This document shows, in pieces, positions 40,387 through 48,646 of a stretch of 64,000 nucleotides of DNA. Location of the stretch: positions 124,001 to 188,000 of the forward strand of contig NZ_CABVPP010000005.1 of NCBI RefSeq assembly GCF_902499075.1. Reading direction: 5' to 3'. Numbering within the stretch: position 1 is the stretch's first letter; each line of letters starts with the position of its first letter. The position numbers and the translations under genes are program-made. Origin of the DNA: Burkholderia pseudomultivorans. GTDB lineage: Bacteria; Pseudomonadota; Gammaproteobacteria; Burkholderiales; Burkholderiaceae. The notes under the pieces are model-generated. The model worked only from the letters and a program-made list of their open reading frames with translations, did not search any database and was not told the DNA's origin.

Positions 40387-40674
40387 GATCGTCCTCCTCG
40401 GTGTCGAAAGGGCGCCGGCGCGCAGCCGGCATGCAGTTGTCGAGCATTGCGCGTGCCGCGCTCCGCGCTCCACGCGCGGCGCGCCCGGCGGCGTTGCGAC
40501 GCGCATGGACGCGGGTGTGCCGGATGACGCGCCGCTTGTAATTTGTGGAGCGGATGCGTCGGCCGGCGTTCCGGCGGAGCATCCCGACGGCGGCATATCG
40601 CTTGCTGCGGCGGGATCGTCGGCCGCATCGTCGCGTCCCGTTTTCATTCCCCCGTACACGTACCGGAGTCCATC

Positions 40675-41391
40675 ATGTCGTCAGACGAAGTTTCCGAATC
40701 CCGTCGCAAGTGGATGCAAGGCACGACGGCCGGACTGGTCGCCAGCGTCGCGCTGCCGACGATCGCGCAGACAGGCGGCCCGCCCGACGCGGGCGACACG
40801 GCGCCGCGCGATCCGCGCCCGCTCTATCCGCATGCGCCGTTTCCGCAGCAGCAGCAGCCATGGCCGGGTCTCGCGGGCCGCATGACGCCGCGTCCCGATC
40901 ACGGCGAGCGCAGCTATCGCGGCAGCGGGCGGCTCGACGGCCGCAAGGCGCTGATCACGGGCGGCGACTCGGGCATCGGCCGCGCGGTGGCGATCGCGTT
41001 TGCGAGGGAAGGCGCGGACGTCGCGATCGTCTATCTGCCCGACGAGGAACCCGATGCGCGCGAAGTCGTGGAAATGATTCGCAGCGCGGGGCGCAAGGCC
41101 GTGCCGCTGGCCGTCGACATTCGCAGCGAAGGCGCGTGCAACGGGCTGGTCGAGCGTGCTGTCGCCGGGCTCGGCGGGCTCGACATTCTCGTGAACAACG
41201 CGGGCCGCCAGCAGAGTCACGACTCGATCCTCGACATCAGCACGGAGCAGTTCGACTGGACGCTGCGCACCAACCTGTACGCGATGTTCTGGATCACGCG
41301 GGCTGCCATTCCGCACCTGCCGCCCGGTTCGGCCGTCGTCAACACGACTTCGGTCAATGCGTACGAGCCGTCGGCGAGCCACCGTCGCTGA
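40675..41391 (+). pseudogene. Truncated SDR oxidoreductase with Tat signal
   Basis: The frame encodes a Tat-type signal (ESRRKWMQGTTAGLVASVAL) and the first two-thirds of a YghA/glucose-dehydrogenase-like SDR: ITGGDSGIGRAVAIAFAREG, VNNAGRQQSHDSI and NTTSVNAYEPS. In intact members the catalytic YxxxK helix follows within a few residues. Here the match ends and the frame stops after SASHRR. The enzyme would lack its catalytic Tyr and Lys and its C-terminal third, so it should be inactive. The break near 41384 coincides with a change in base composition and marks the likely left edge of the fluoride island. Confidence 0.75.
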
Positions 41392-41570
41392 GCGCGGAAA
41401 CGCGGTTGAGATTGAACCGTGGGAGTACTCCGCGCGGCGTAGGTGGTTTGCGCCAGCTATGCCAGAGGATCTGGCAACTCATGTGCATTAGCCGGGACTT
41501 GCTTTGACTGCGAGCCGGATAGCGGATGACGTCCGTCGAACGCAGGATTACATGCTAGACTCTCCCACAA
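41392..41570. other. Left junction of the fluoride island, leader promoter zone
   Basis: This 180-base stretch lies between the broken SDR and the first riboswitch. It contains GCTAGACT at 41554-41561, a sequence also found just before riboswitches b and c (CTAGACT) and fitting a -10 box. No integrase, transposase, direct repeat or tRNA end is recognisable at the junction. Confidence 0.4.
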
Positions 41571-41624
41571 GGAGATGGCATTCCTCCCACCAAACCGCCG
41601 CCCAAGCCGGCTAATGATGCCTAC
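41571..41624 (+). promoter_or_regulatory. Fluoride riboswitch a (crcB motif), upstream of enolase 1
   Basis: The aptamer core matches the crcB motif. P1 is GGAG/CTCC around ATGGCATT. The ACCGCC strand and GCCGGCTAATG form the second hairpin, and ATGCC near the 3' end pairs back with GGCAT. The invariant end GCCTAC is present. GCCTACG at 41619-41625 can instead pair with CGTAGGC at 41646-41652, a mutually exclusive hairpin that would be the expression switch. The enolase starts 213 bases after the aptamer. Confidence 0.92.
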
Positions 41625-41836
41625 GTGATCCTGGGTTCAGGGCGTCGTAGGCTCCTTCGAGCGTTCTGCTCCCCAGGTTTGAAGCTTTTCCGGATCTGGG
41701 TCATGACATCCGCTTTTAAGATCGACGTCTACGTGCGTTGCCGACTACCTGCCGAAATGCAGGCGTCGCGACTGTACGCTCGTACGGCCGATAATTGCTA
41801 TGTATCCGTTGATCCGGCAGACGGAGCACCTCTCAT

Positions 41837-43171
41837 ATGGAAGCCCAAGTCTCTATCGCTCATGTGACGGCCGACGAAGTCCTGGATTCGCGCGGCAACC
41901 CCACTGTCGAGGCAACCGTGATTCTGAGTGACGGATCTCGCGCCAGCGCTACCGTTCCTTCCGGTGCGTCGACGGGGCAGTCCGAGGCGCGGGAGCTTCG
42001 TGATGGCGAAACATCGCGATACAGCGGAAAAGGCGTGCAACGGGTGGTTGGCAAAATCTGCGGGCCGATTGCCAAAATATTGCGCGGGATAGTCGCCGAC
42101 GATCAATGGCGCATCGACGCCATGCTGACAGGTCTGGACGGAACGGAGTTCAAATCCAACCTCGGAGCAAATGCATTGCTCGGGGTATCGATCGCATGCG
42201 CCAGAGTGGCGGCGCAGTCATGCGGCCTGCCGCTCTTTCGCTACCTCGGAGGCGAGAGTGCGCACGTCTTGCCGGTACCCATGCTGAATGTCCTGAACGG
42301 TGGGATGCACGCTCAGGGCGGGCCTGATATTCAAGAACTCATGATCGTGCCGCACGGGGCACCGACATTCAAGGAAGCCCTACGGGCAGCAGTCGAGACC
42401 TACCACGCACTGCGCATGGTTCTGACCGACTGGAATGCATCAACAAACCTGGGTGACGAAGGCGGATACGTGCCGCGGTTTGCGTCCAATGACATCGCGT
42501 TTGACGCAATCATGATGGCTATCGAGCGGGCAGGATACAGACCTGGGAACGACATTTCCCTAGCACTCGATTTTGCCGCCAGTGCGCTTCACCGGGATGG
42601 CGCATATTACTTGCCGCTGGACGGTCTCGTACTCTCGGCGACCGAAATGATCGACTATTGCAGCCGGTTGCTGGATCGTTACCCGATTGTCTCGATCGAG
42701 GATCCACTCGCGGACGATGATTGGCACGGCTATCAGGCCCTCACGGCTCGATTGGGCCATCGCGTCCAAATCGTCGGAGACGATCTATTCGTCAGCAATC
42801 GCGCCTTTCTGGTTCGTGGGATGAGAGAGCATTGCTGCAATGGTGTGTTGATCAAACCCAACCAGGTCGGAACGGTAACCGAGACGTTAGATACCGCGAG
42901 AATGGCGATCATGGCCGGCTATGCAGCGCCCGTATCACATCGCTCGGGAGAAACCGAGGACACGAGCATTGCCGATTTGGCGGTGGCGCTGAATTGTGGG
43001 CAGATCAAAGCTGGAGCACCGGCTCGTGGCGAGCGCGTCGCGAAATACAACCGTCTACTGCAGATCGAGCGAACACTCGGCGCCCGTGCGCGCTACATGG
43101 GTAGCGATGCATTTCCCCGTCTTCGCGACGGGGAGCGGCATGCGGAGGATGGCGTAGCGGGTACTGCCTAG
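41837..43171 (+). CDS. eno: Enolase, accessory copy 1 under fluoride riboswitch a
   Basis: A 444-residue enolase (2-phosphoglycerate to phosphoenolpyruvate). All catalytic groups are present: Glu208 (LGDEGG), Lys340 (LIKPNQ), metal ligands Asp245, Glu288 and Asp315 (LALD, SIEDP, VGDDLF), His158, the SHRSGE loop and Lys391. It differs from housekeeping enolases in details near the active site: NGGMHAQ instead of the usual NGGxHANN, and [10 protein letters not shown] content is visibly lower than in upstream DNA. Enolase is inhibited by fluoride as an Mg-F-phosphate complex, so this copy is probably a less sensitive or extra-dose enzyme. An unknown 142-residue protein follows. Confidence 0.93.
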   Translation: MEAQVSIAHVTADEVLDSRGNPTVEATVILSDGSRASATVPSGASTGQSEARELRDGETSRYSGKGVQRVVGKICGPIAKILRGIVADDQWRIDAMLTGLDGTEFKSNLGANALLGVSIACARVAAQSCGLPLFRYLGGESAHVLPVPMLNVLNGGMHAQGGPDIQELMIVPHGAPTFKEALRAAVETYHALRMVLTDWNASTNLGDEGGYVPRFASNDIAFDAIMMAIERAGYRPGNDISLALDFAASALHRDGAYYLPLDGLVLSATEMIDYCSRLLDRYPIVSIEDPLADDDWHGYQALTARLGHRVQIVGDDLFVSNRAFLVRGMREHCCNGVLIKPNQVGTVTETLDTARMAIMAGYAAPVSHRSGETEDTSIADLAVALNCGQIKAGAPARGERVAKYNRLLQIERTLGARARYMGSDAFPRLRDGERHAEDGVAGTA

Positions 43172-43303
43172 ATTTTTACTCGGTCGGAGGTCGATGGGGG
43201 CGACGTCATCGCCGACTCGGCGAGCACCGATGCAAATTCGTCGCTATGTTGACCCCGGCTAACTGCGGGTATGCAGTGTTGATGATAGGACGATGCAACG
43301 ATC

Positions 43304-43732
43304 ATGGATTCCATTTCGGCGAGTGTGGCGCGTGCCGTCGCGTCCCATGTCCTTTACCTCGATGACCTGCTCGAGCGGATCGCTATGCTCTGCAAAACGC
43401 CGAACGGTACTCGGCAGTACACGCTCTACGGCGAAGATGTTCCACATGAGAAGTTGGAAATGACGCTCGACGGTGTCCGACGATGTCGAGATCGGCTTGA
43501 TAGATTCGACAGACGCTGGAGTCTCGGCCCCCATGAGCGAGAAGTCTTGCTGTCGAAAGCGTTGGTCGTGGAACTGCAGTTTTTCGATATCGCACTGGAT
43601 GAGATGACGCCGGATCGGCTTGCCGGTTATGGGGTAGTGGCAGGCGAGGTGCGACGCGACTACGTCCGTCTGGTAGCAGACTGCAAAGCACTTGTCGCCG
43701 AAATGCAACGAGACTTGCTCGCTCATGGCTGA
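43304..43732 (+). CDS. Hypothetical protein in the fluoride island
   Basis: A 142-residue soluble, mainly helical protein with heptad-like stretches (ARAVASHVLYLDDLLERIAM and LVADCKALVAEMQRDLL). It has no signal peptide or membrane helix, and its residues are not Arg-biased as in shadow frames. It begins 132 bases after enolase 1 and may belong to the same riboswitch-controlled transcript. I do not recognise the family. Confidence 0.65.
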   Translation: MDSISASVARAVASHVLYLDDLLERIAMLCKTPNGTRQYTLYGEDVPHEKLEMTLDGVRRCRDRLDRFDRRWSLGPHEREVLLSKALVVELQFFDIALDEMTPDRLAGYGVVAGEVRRDYVRLVADCKALVAEMQRDLLAHG

Positions 43733-43772
43733 CTGGTCGAATCGACATCGTGCGTGCTAGACTGATCGGAAC

Positions 43773-43823
43773 GGAGATGGCATTCCTCCAAAACCGCCGG
43801 TATCTCCGGCTGATGATGCCTAC
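43773..43823 (+). promoter_or_regulatory. Fluoride riboswitch b (crcB motif), upstream of DUF190-ppa-eno-nudix
   Basis: The core GGAGATGGCATTCCTCC, AACCGCCGG, CCGGCTGATGATGCCTAC fits the crcB motif in order and spacing. GCTAGACT precedes it by 10 bases as a likely -10 box. CCTACGG (43819-43825) can alternatively pair with CCGTGGG (43843-43849), which would break the aptamer in the fluoride-free state. The first gene starts 213 bases downstream, the same leader length as for riboswitch a. Confidence 0.92.
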
Positions 43824-44035
43824 GGATTCCTGGTGCGGGAAGCCGTGGGTTCATTCTCCCAAGCGTCCTGCTGCCCGGATTTGAAATACGTTCGAATCTG
43901 CGGTTTTCATGCTTCATTCCTTACATCAAGATCGATCGAACGGCGTTGCCACAGCTTGCGTCGCGGTGACCATCCGCGTCCGGGATATGTTGCGCGGATT
44001 GTCGCCGTCGTCGTACTCGCTAAACGGGAGCATCT

Positions 44036-44356
44036 ATGAAAGGCAGTCAGCTAACGGTGTATGCGGCCAACCAGAGTCACCGGTACGAACACAAAACGAT
44101 CGTCGAATGGTTGCTTGACGAGATCGAAACAGCCGGTATCCACGGCGCGACGGTGACGGAAGTCAGCGAGAGCGTCGATGCACACGGTCGATACCACGCC
44201 GCGCGCTTCTTCGAACTGGTCGACCAACCGATAGCGGTGACTGTCGCGGCCGAGGACGACAAGATCGATGCGTTGCTCGAGAGCTTGCGGCGATCGGGGG
44301 TTCGCTTGTTCTATACCCGGTGCCCTGTCGAATACGATGTGCTGGGCGACAAGTGA
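44036..44356 (+). CDS. DUF190 family protein (1)
   Basis: A 106-residue ferredoxin-fold protein of the PII-like DUF190 family. The start LTVYAANQSHRYEHKTIVEW, the GIHGATVTEV segment and the C-terminal VRLFYTRCPVEYDVLG are typical. DUF190 proteins are frequent partners of CrcB fluoride channels and are often under fluoride riboswitches; a sensory or regulatory role is presumed but not shown. GGGAG lies 8 bases before the ATG. It leads the operon DUF190-ppa-eno-nudix. Confidence 0.9.
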   Translation: MKGSQLTVYAANQSHRYEHKTIVEWLLDEIETAGIHGATVTEVSESVDAHGRYHAARFFELVDQPIAVTVAAEDDKIDALLESLRRSGVRLFYTRCPVEYDVLGDK

Positions 44357-44366
44357 GGAGAATGTC

Positions 44367-44924
44367 ATGGACTTCAATTTGATCCCGGCCGGCGCCGAAC
44401 CGCCGAAAGAAGTCAATGCGATCATCGAGATTCCCGCGCAGAGCTCGCCGGTGAAATATGAAGCCGACAAGAAGCTTGGGTTGCTTCGAGTCGACAGGAT
44501 CATGAGTGCCGGACTTCGGTATCCGCAGAACTATGGCTTCATTCCGCAAACGCTTGCGCGAGACGGCGACCCGCTCGACATCATCGTGATTGCGCCATTC
44601 GAGCTTGAACGCCTGGCTCTGATCGCTTGCAGACCGGTTGGGCTGCTCAACATGACCGACCAGGCCGGGCCCGACGAGAAAGTCATAGCGGTACCTATCG
44701 ACAGTGTGTGCCCGGCGACGTCGCATATTCGTCGCCTCGACGATGTTGGAGCGTATCTGCTGAACCAGCTTCAGTTCTTTTTCGAGCACTACAAGCTGCT
44801 CGAACCCGGGAAGTGGGTGAAGTTCGAAGGATGGGGGGACGTCAAGGATGCCGAGCGCGCGATCGAAGCGGCCATTCTGGCGTATGCCGGTCATGATGGC
44901 GAGCCTCTCCAGAACGGCAAGTGA
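44367..44924 (+). CDS. ppa: Inorganic pyrophosphatase, family I (copy 1)
   Basis: A 185-residue family I pyrophosphatase (PPi to 2 Pi, Mg2+-dependent, hexameric). Every residue of the E. coli active site has a counterpart: IIEIPAQSSPVKYE, LLRVDRIM, DGDPLDIIV, MTDQAGPDEK and FEHYKLLEPGKWVK. It should be fully active. Fluoride inhibits this enzyme class strongly by replacing the nucleophilic water, which explains extra supply under a fluoride riboswitch. GAGGAG precedes the ATG, 10 bases after DUF190. Confidence 0.95.
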   Translation: MDFNLIPAGAEPPKEVNAIIEIPAQSSPVKYEADKKLGLLRVDRIMSAGLRYPQNYGFIPQTLARDGDPLDIIVIAPFELERLALIACRPVGLLNMTDQAGPDEKVIAVPIDSVCPATSHIRRLDDVGAYLLNQLQFFFEHYKLLEPGKWVKFEGWGDVKDAERAIEAAILAYAGHDGEPLQNGK

Positions 44925-44966
44925 AGTTCGCCTTCATCCACCGGCTCATCAATCGAGGGAGTCGTC

Positions 44967-46271
44967 ATGACGGAATCTGTCCGAATCGCGGCCGTCGCCG
45001 CCGATGAAATCCTGGATTCACGCGGTAATCCGACCATCGCTGTCCGAGTTACGTTGACCGATGGCAGTATTGGGGAGACGGCTGTGCCGTCGGGTGCGTC
45101 GACTGGCGAGTATGAGGCGGTCGAACTGCGTGACGGCGACTCCGAGAGGTATGGCGGAAAAGGCGTTCTTCGTGCGGTGCATCACGTTAATACGGTTATC
45201 GCGTCCGCGCTCTCCGGGCACCACGCGTTCGATCAACAAGGCATTGACCGCACGCTGATCGAACTGGACGGGACCGAGTTCAAGAGTCGCCTTGGCGCCA
45301 ATGCCATATTAGGTGCGTCGCTTGGATGCGCGAGAGCGGCTGCTGAGTCGCGGGACGTCCCGCTGTTCCAGTATCTAGGCGGTACGGACGCGTGCCTGTT
45401 GCCGGTGCCGATGTTCAATGTGTTGAACGGCGGAAAGCATGCGGCGGACGGGCCCGATATCCAGGAGTTCAAGCTCGTGCCGTTCGGGGCTCCGTCGTTT
45501 CGGGAGGCGCTGCGATATGGCGTCGAGACCTATCACGCGCTGCGGGAGGTGCTCTCCGAAATGAGCGCGTCGACGAACGTCGGCGACGAGGGTGGATTTG
45601 CGCCGAGCCTGCCGTCCAATGCGGCCGCGATGGATGCGATCATGGCCGCGATCGAGCGCGCCGGATATCGGCCGGGCGAGCAGATCGCGATAGGGCTGGA
45701 TCCGGCGGCGACGTCGTTCTACGTCGACGGCCGCTATGTGCTCGCCCGCGACGGCCTGAGCCTGTCGAGCGACGAGATGATCGCCTATTGGGAATCCTGG
45801 TTGAGCGCCTACCCGATCGTCTCGCTGGAAGACCCGCTGGCCGACAGCGACTGGGCGGGTTTCGCATCGTTGACCGCCAAGCTGGGCGCCGACGTCCAGA
45901 TCGTCGGCGACGATATCTTCGTCACCAACGTCAAGTTCCTGCAGCGGGGTATCGACGAAGGATGCTGCAATAGCATCCTGATCAAGCCGAATCAGGTCGG
46001 GACGATCAGCGAGACGCTGGCAACTGCGAAGTTGGCCTCGTCCGCCGGCTATACGTGCCTGGTGTCGCACCGGTCGGGCGAGACGCTCGACACAAGCATT
46101 GCCGATCTCGCGGTGGCACTTGGCTGCGGACAGATCAAGTCCGGCGCACCGGTGCGCGGCGAGCGCGTAGCGAAATACAACCGTCTGTTGCAGATCGAGA
46201 AGGCGCTCGGATCCAAGGCGCGATTCGCGGGCAAGCACGCCTTTTCCCGCACGATCAAGTGGCAGTGCTGA
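44967..46271 (+). CDS. eno: Enolase, accessory copy 2 under fluoride riboswitch b
   Basis: A 434-residue enolase with intact catalytic motifs: [49 protein letters not shown] and GQIKSGAP. It shares with copy 1 the uncommon LIKPNQVG and the NGG(M/K)HA-x2-GPDIQE block, so the two are close paralogues forming a branch apart from housekeeping enolases. GC content is higher than in copy 1. It sits 42 bases after pyrophosphatase 1 in the riboswitch b operon. Presumed role: keep glycolysis and gluconeogenesis running under fluoride. Confidence 0.93.
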   Translation: MTESVRIAAVAADEILDSRGNPTIAVRVTLTDGSIGETAVPSGASTGEYEAVELRDGDSERYGGKGVLRAVHHVNTVIASALSGHHAFDQQGIDRTLIELDGTEFKSRLGANAILGASLGCARAAAESRDVPLFQYLGGTDACLLPVPMFNVLNGGKHAADGPDIQEFKLVPFGAPSFREALRYGVETYHALREVLSEMSASTNVGDEGGFAPSLPSNAAAMDAIMAAIERAGYRPGEQIAIGLDPAATSFYVDGRYVLARDGLSLSSDEMIAYWESWLSAYPIVSLEDPLADSDWAGFASLTAKLGADVQIVGDDIFVTNVKFLQRGIDEGCCNSILIKPNQVGTISETLATAKLASSAGYTCLVSHRSGETLDTSIADLAVALGCGQIKSGAPVRGERVAKYNRLLQIEKALGSKARFAGKHAFSRTIKWQC

Positions 46272-46305
46272 TCGTCTGGCGGTGCCGGAATGGGGAAATG
46301 ATGCG

Positions 46306-46860
46306 ATGTACTGCGTGAAATGCGGGCAGCCCATGAGCCGCCGGATACCGGACGGCGATGGTCGCGCGCGCGATGTCTGCGAGGGTTGCGGATTCATTCA
46401 TTACGAAAATCCACGCAGCGTCGTCGGCACCGTGCCGCAACTGGGCGACTGCATCATCCTGTGCCGTCGGGCCATCGCTCCGCGGCGCGGCTACTGGACG
46501 CTGCCCGCCGGCTTCCTTGAGACCGGCGAGACGACTGAGGAGGGCGCGGCGCGCGAGACGCGCGAGGAAGCAGGGGTGGAAGTGCAGGTCGGTGAGTTGT
46601 TTTCGGTCGTGAACGTCGTCCATGTCCATCACGTATATCTGTTCTATCTAGGCGTTGCGCAATCGAGCCAGCTGGTGCCCGGTATCGAGAGTCTCGAAGC
46701 GCGGATCGTATCCGCATCCGAGGTGCCATGGGACGAAATTGCTTTCCCGGCAGTGACGTATACGCTGAAACGATTCTTTGCGGATCGGGAAGCCGGTTGC
46801 ATCGCATCCGGCCAATTCAGGGTCCATTCGACCAGCCTGTCGATGTCGTTCGTCGAATGA
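46306..46860 (+). CDS. Nudix hydrolase with N-terminal zinc ribbon
   Basis: A 184-residue protein. Two CxxC pairs (YCVKCG, VCEGCGF) form a zinc ribbon, followed by HYENPRSVVGTVP as in NudC/ADP-ribose pyrophosphatase relatives. The Nudix box GFLETGETTEEGAARETREE plus AGV is complete. It would hydrolyse a nucleoside diphosphate derivative. It is the last gene of the riboswitch b operon, 34 bases after enolase 2. The start MYCVKCG is chosen over an upstream GTG because it lies just before the ribbon and after GGGGA. Confidence 0.87.
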   Translation: MYCVKCGQPMSRRIPDGDGRARDVCEGCGFIHYENPRSVVGTVPQLGDCIILCRRAIAPRRGYWTLPAGFLETGETTEEGAARETREEAGVEVQVGELFSVVNVVHVHHVYLFYLGVAQSSQLVPGIESLEARIVSASEVPWDEIAFPAVTYTLKRFFADREAGCIASGQFRVHSTSLSMSFVE

Positions 46861-46869
46861 TGCATCGAC

Positions 46870-46898
46870 TTGCCACGCAGGAGCCACCGGCCTAGACT
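46870..46898 (+). promoter_or_regulatory. Sigma-70-type promoter of riboswitch c
   Basis: TTGCCA (46870-46875) and TAGACT (46893-46898) are separated by exactly 17 bases, and the aptamer begins 9 bases after the -10 box. The same layout, TTGCCA-17-TAGAAT, occurs before riboswitch d. Confidence 0.65.
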
Positions 46899-46906
46899 TG
46901 AACCCA

Positions 46907-46956
46907 GGAGATGGCATTCCTCCCGACAACCGCCCTTCGGGGCTAATGATGCCTAC
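46907..46956 (+). promoter_or_regulatory. Fluoride riboswitch c (crcB motif), upstream of the MutS-like pair
   Basis: The core GGAGATGGCATTCCTCC, CAACCGCCC-TTCG-GGGCTAATG and ATGCCTAC fits the motif, with a stable UUCG tetraloop in the second hairpin. GCCTACAG (46951-46958) can pair with CTGTGGGC (46974-46981, one G-U), an alternative hairpin. The first MutS-like gene starts 155 bases downstream. Confidence 0.92.
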
Positions 46957-47110
46957 AGGCCTGGGAACGGGCACTGTGGGCGGGCGCACGGATCCCGCGC
47001 GCCTTACATGTGTTTGGCCACGCTCGTGGCGCTTCCCGGTTCGTTATCCAGTTGCAATGCGATCGCGCAGGATTTTCCGCGGCCGCGAGCGATGAGCGGG
47101 AGGAACGACC

Positions 47111-48646
47111 ATGGTTTTTCACAGCATCCTCTTCGAGACCACCGAGGACGGACCGCCACCAGTCCAGCCGGGCGAACCGGAATTCTTTCAAGACCTGAAC
47201 CTGAATCAGTTCGTCAAGGACGCGACGACAGGATTCGACGAGTACGATCTCGGACCGTTCTTTTACGTCGAGCTGAATCGCGAGAGCGCGGTCGCTTATC
47301 GTCAGGCGGTCATGCGCGATCTCGACGACGACGACTTGCTGCTCAGCGTTCAGGCATTCGCCGCTGCCATGCGCAAGGTGCGTGCGTGCGTCGGCGAAGC
47401 GGAGCGGCTCTACTACGTCCGGCAGAAGCAATGGTGGTTTCACGCGGCCACCTCGGCCTACTGCCGGGCTGTGAAGGTGTTTTCCGTGGCGCTGCTGGAC
47501 GGGCATCCGCACTCGAGCGGGTTGACGACCTTCGGCGCGTGGCTTGCCGACTACGTCGCATCCGATGCGTTCTCGACACTCGAGCGGGATGTCGATACCG
47601 TTCGCACGGCGCTGGAATCGGTCCGCTACTGCTACCGTGTGCATGGCAATGCCGTCACCGTGTTCAACTTCGACGGCGAAAGCGACTACGGCGCCTATAT
47701 CCTCGAGATTTTCGATCGGTTCAAGCAGGGCGCCGTCAAGGATCACGGCGTCGAATTCCGCGATTGGCCCGAGATGAACCACGTCGAGGCTCAGGTACTG
47801 GACTGCGTCGCAGAGCTGCAGCCTGATCCGTTTGCACGCTTGACCGCATTTCGAACATGTCACGAACACTTTCTCGACGGGACGATCGCGGCATTCGACC
47901 GGGAGATCGAGTTCTATCTCGCGTTCCGCAGATACATTCAGCCGTGCCGAGAGGCGGGTTTGCCATTCAGCTATCCGTCGGTATCCGCGACCAGCAAGAC
48001 GATTCGTTGCGAGAGCACGTATGACATCGTGCTGGCCCACAAGCTCAGTGCCGACAAGATCGGTGTTGTCTGCAACGACCTGCGGCTCGACGGGCCGGAA
48101 CGCATCTTCGTCGTGTCAGGGCCGAACAACGGCGGGAAGACGACGTTCGCGCGGACGTTCGGGCAGTTGCACTATCTCGCGAAGCTGGGGCTTCCCGTGC
48201 CCGGCAAGCAAGCTCAGTTGTTTCTGTGCGACAGGATCTTCACGCATTTCGAGCGCGAGGAGAATACGCTGGATCTGCGCGGCAAGCTTCAGGACGACCT
48301 GATGCGCATTCATGGCATTCTTGCGAAGGCGACTTCGAAGAGCATCGTATTGGTCAACGAGATCTTCAGCTCGACCACGCTGTCGGATTCGCTGTTCCTG
48401 TGCCGTCGAATCATCGGCGAGCTGATCGAGCGCGACAGCCTTGGCGTGTGTGTGACCTTCATCGAGGAACTGGCGCGGATCGGACCGCAGACGGTCAGCA
48501 TGGTCAGCGAGATCAGCACGAACAATCCTTCCGCCCGCACGTTCCGGGTCCGGCGCAGGCCAGCCGACGGCCGCGCCTATGCCGTGTCGGTCGCCGAGCA
48601 ATACGGGCTCACCTACGAGCGCATCAAGGAGCGGCTTGCATCATGA
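47111..48646 (+). CDS. MutS-like ATPase (1) under fluoride riboswitch c
   Basis: A 511-residue protein with the C-terminal ABC-type ATPase domain of MutS (about 300-511) and an all-helical N-terminal region (about 30-290) that replaces the mismatch-binding and connector domains. Walker A is GPNNGGKTT (337-345). Walker B is SIVLVNEIF (411-419), with Asn where MutS has Asp, followed by the SSTT signature in place of GRGTST. It cannot be a mismatch repair protein in the normal sense. MutS-like genes are known to occur behind fluoride riboswitches, with unknown role. The stop overlaps the start of a second such gene, so the two probably form a heterodimer. Confidence 0.85.
   Translation: MVFHSILFETTEDGPPPVQPGEPEFFQDLNLNQFVKDATTGFDEYDLGPFFYVELNRESAVAYRQAVMRDLDDDDLLLSVQAFAAAMRKVRACVGEAERLYYVRQKQWWFHAATSAYCRAVKVFSVALLDGHPHSSGLTTFGAWLADYVASDAFSTLERDVDTVRTALESVRYCYRVHGNAVTVFNFDGESDYGAYILEIFDRFKQGAVKDHGVEFRDWPEMNHVEAQVLDCVAELQPDPFARLTAFRTCHEHFLDGTIAAFDREIEFYLAFRRYIQPCREAGLPFSYPSVSATSKTIRCESTYDIVLAHKLSADKIGVVCNDLRLDGPERIFVVSGPNNGGKTTFARTFGQLHYLAKLGLPVPGKQAQLFLCDRIFTHFEREENTLDLRGKLQDDLMRIHGILAKATSKSIVLVNEIFSSTTLSDSLFLCRRIIGELIERDSLGVCVTFIEELARIGPQTVSMVSEISTNNPSARTFRVRRRPADGRAYAVSVAEQYGLTYERIKERLAS

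Noticed and set aside
41625-41867. An 80-codon frame (GTG start) in the leader between riboswitch a and enolase 1, with a partly similar frame at 43833-44039 behind riboswitch b
   Set aside because: The similarity is confined to a short block, the frames then diverge, neither has a clear ribosome site, and both overlap the alternative hairpin. A conserved leader RNA element is a simpler reading.
44036-44356. DUF190 proteins considered as possible CrcB fluoride channels
   Set aside because: They are about 106-122 residues, soluble and PII-like, without the four membrane helices of CrcB/Fluc.
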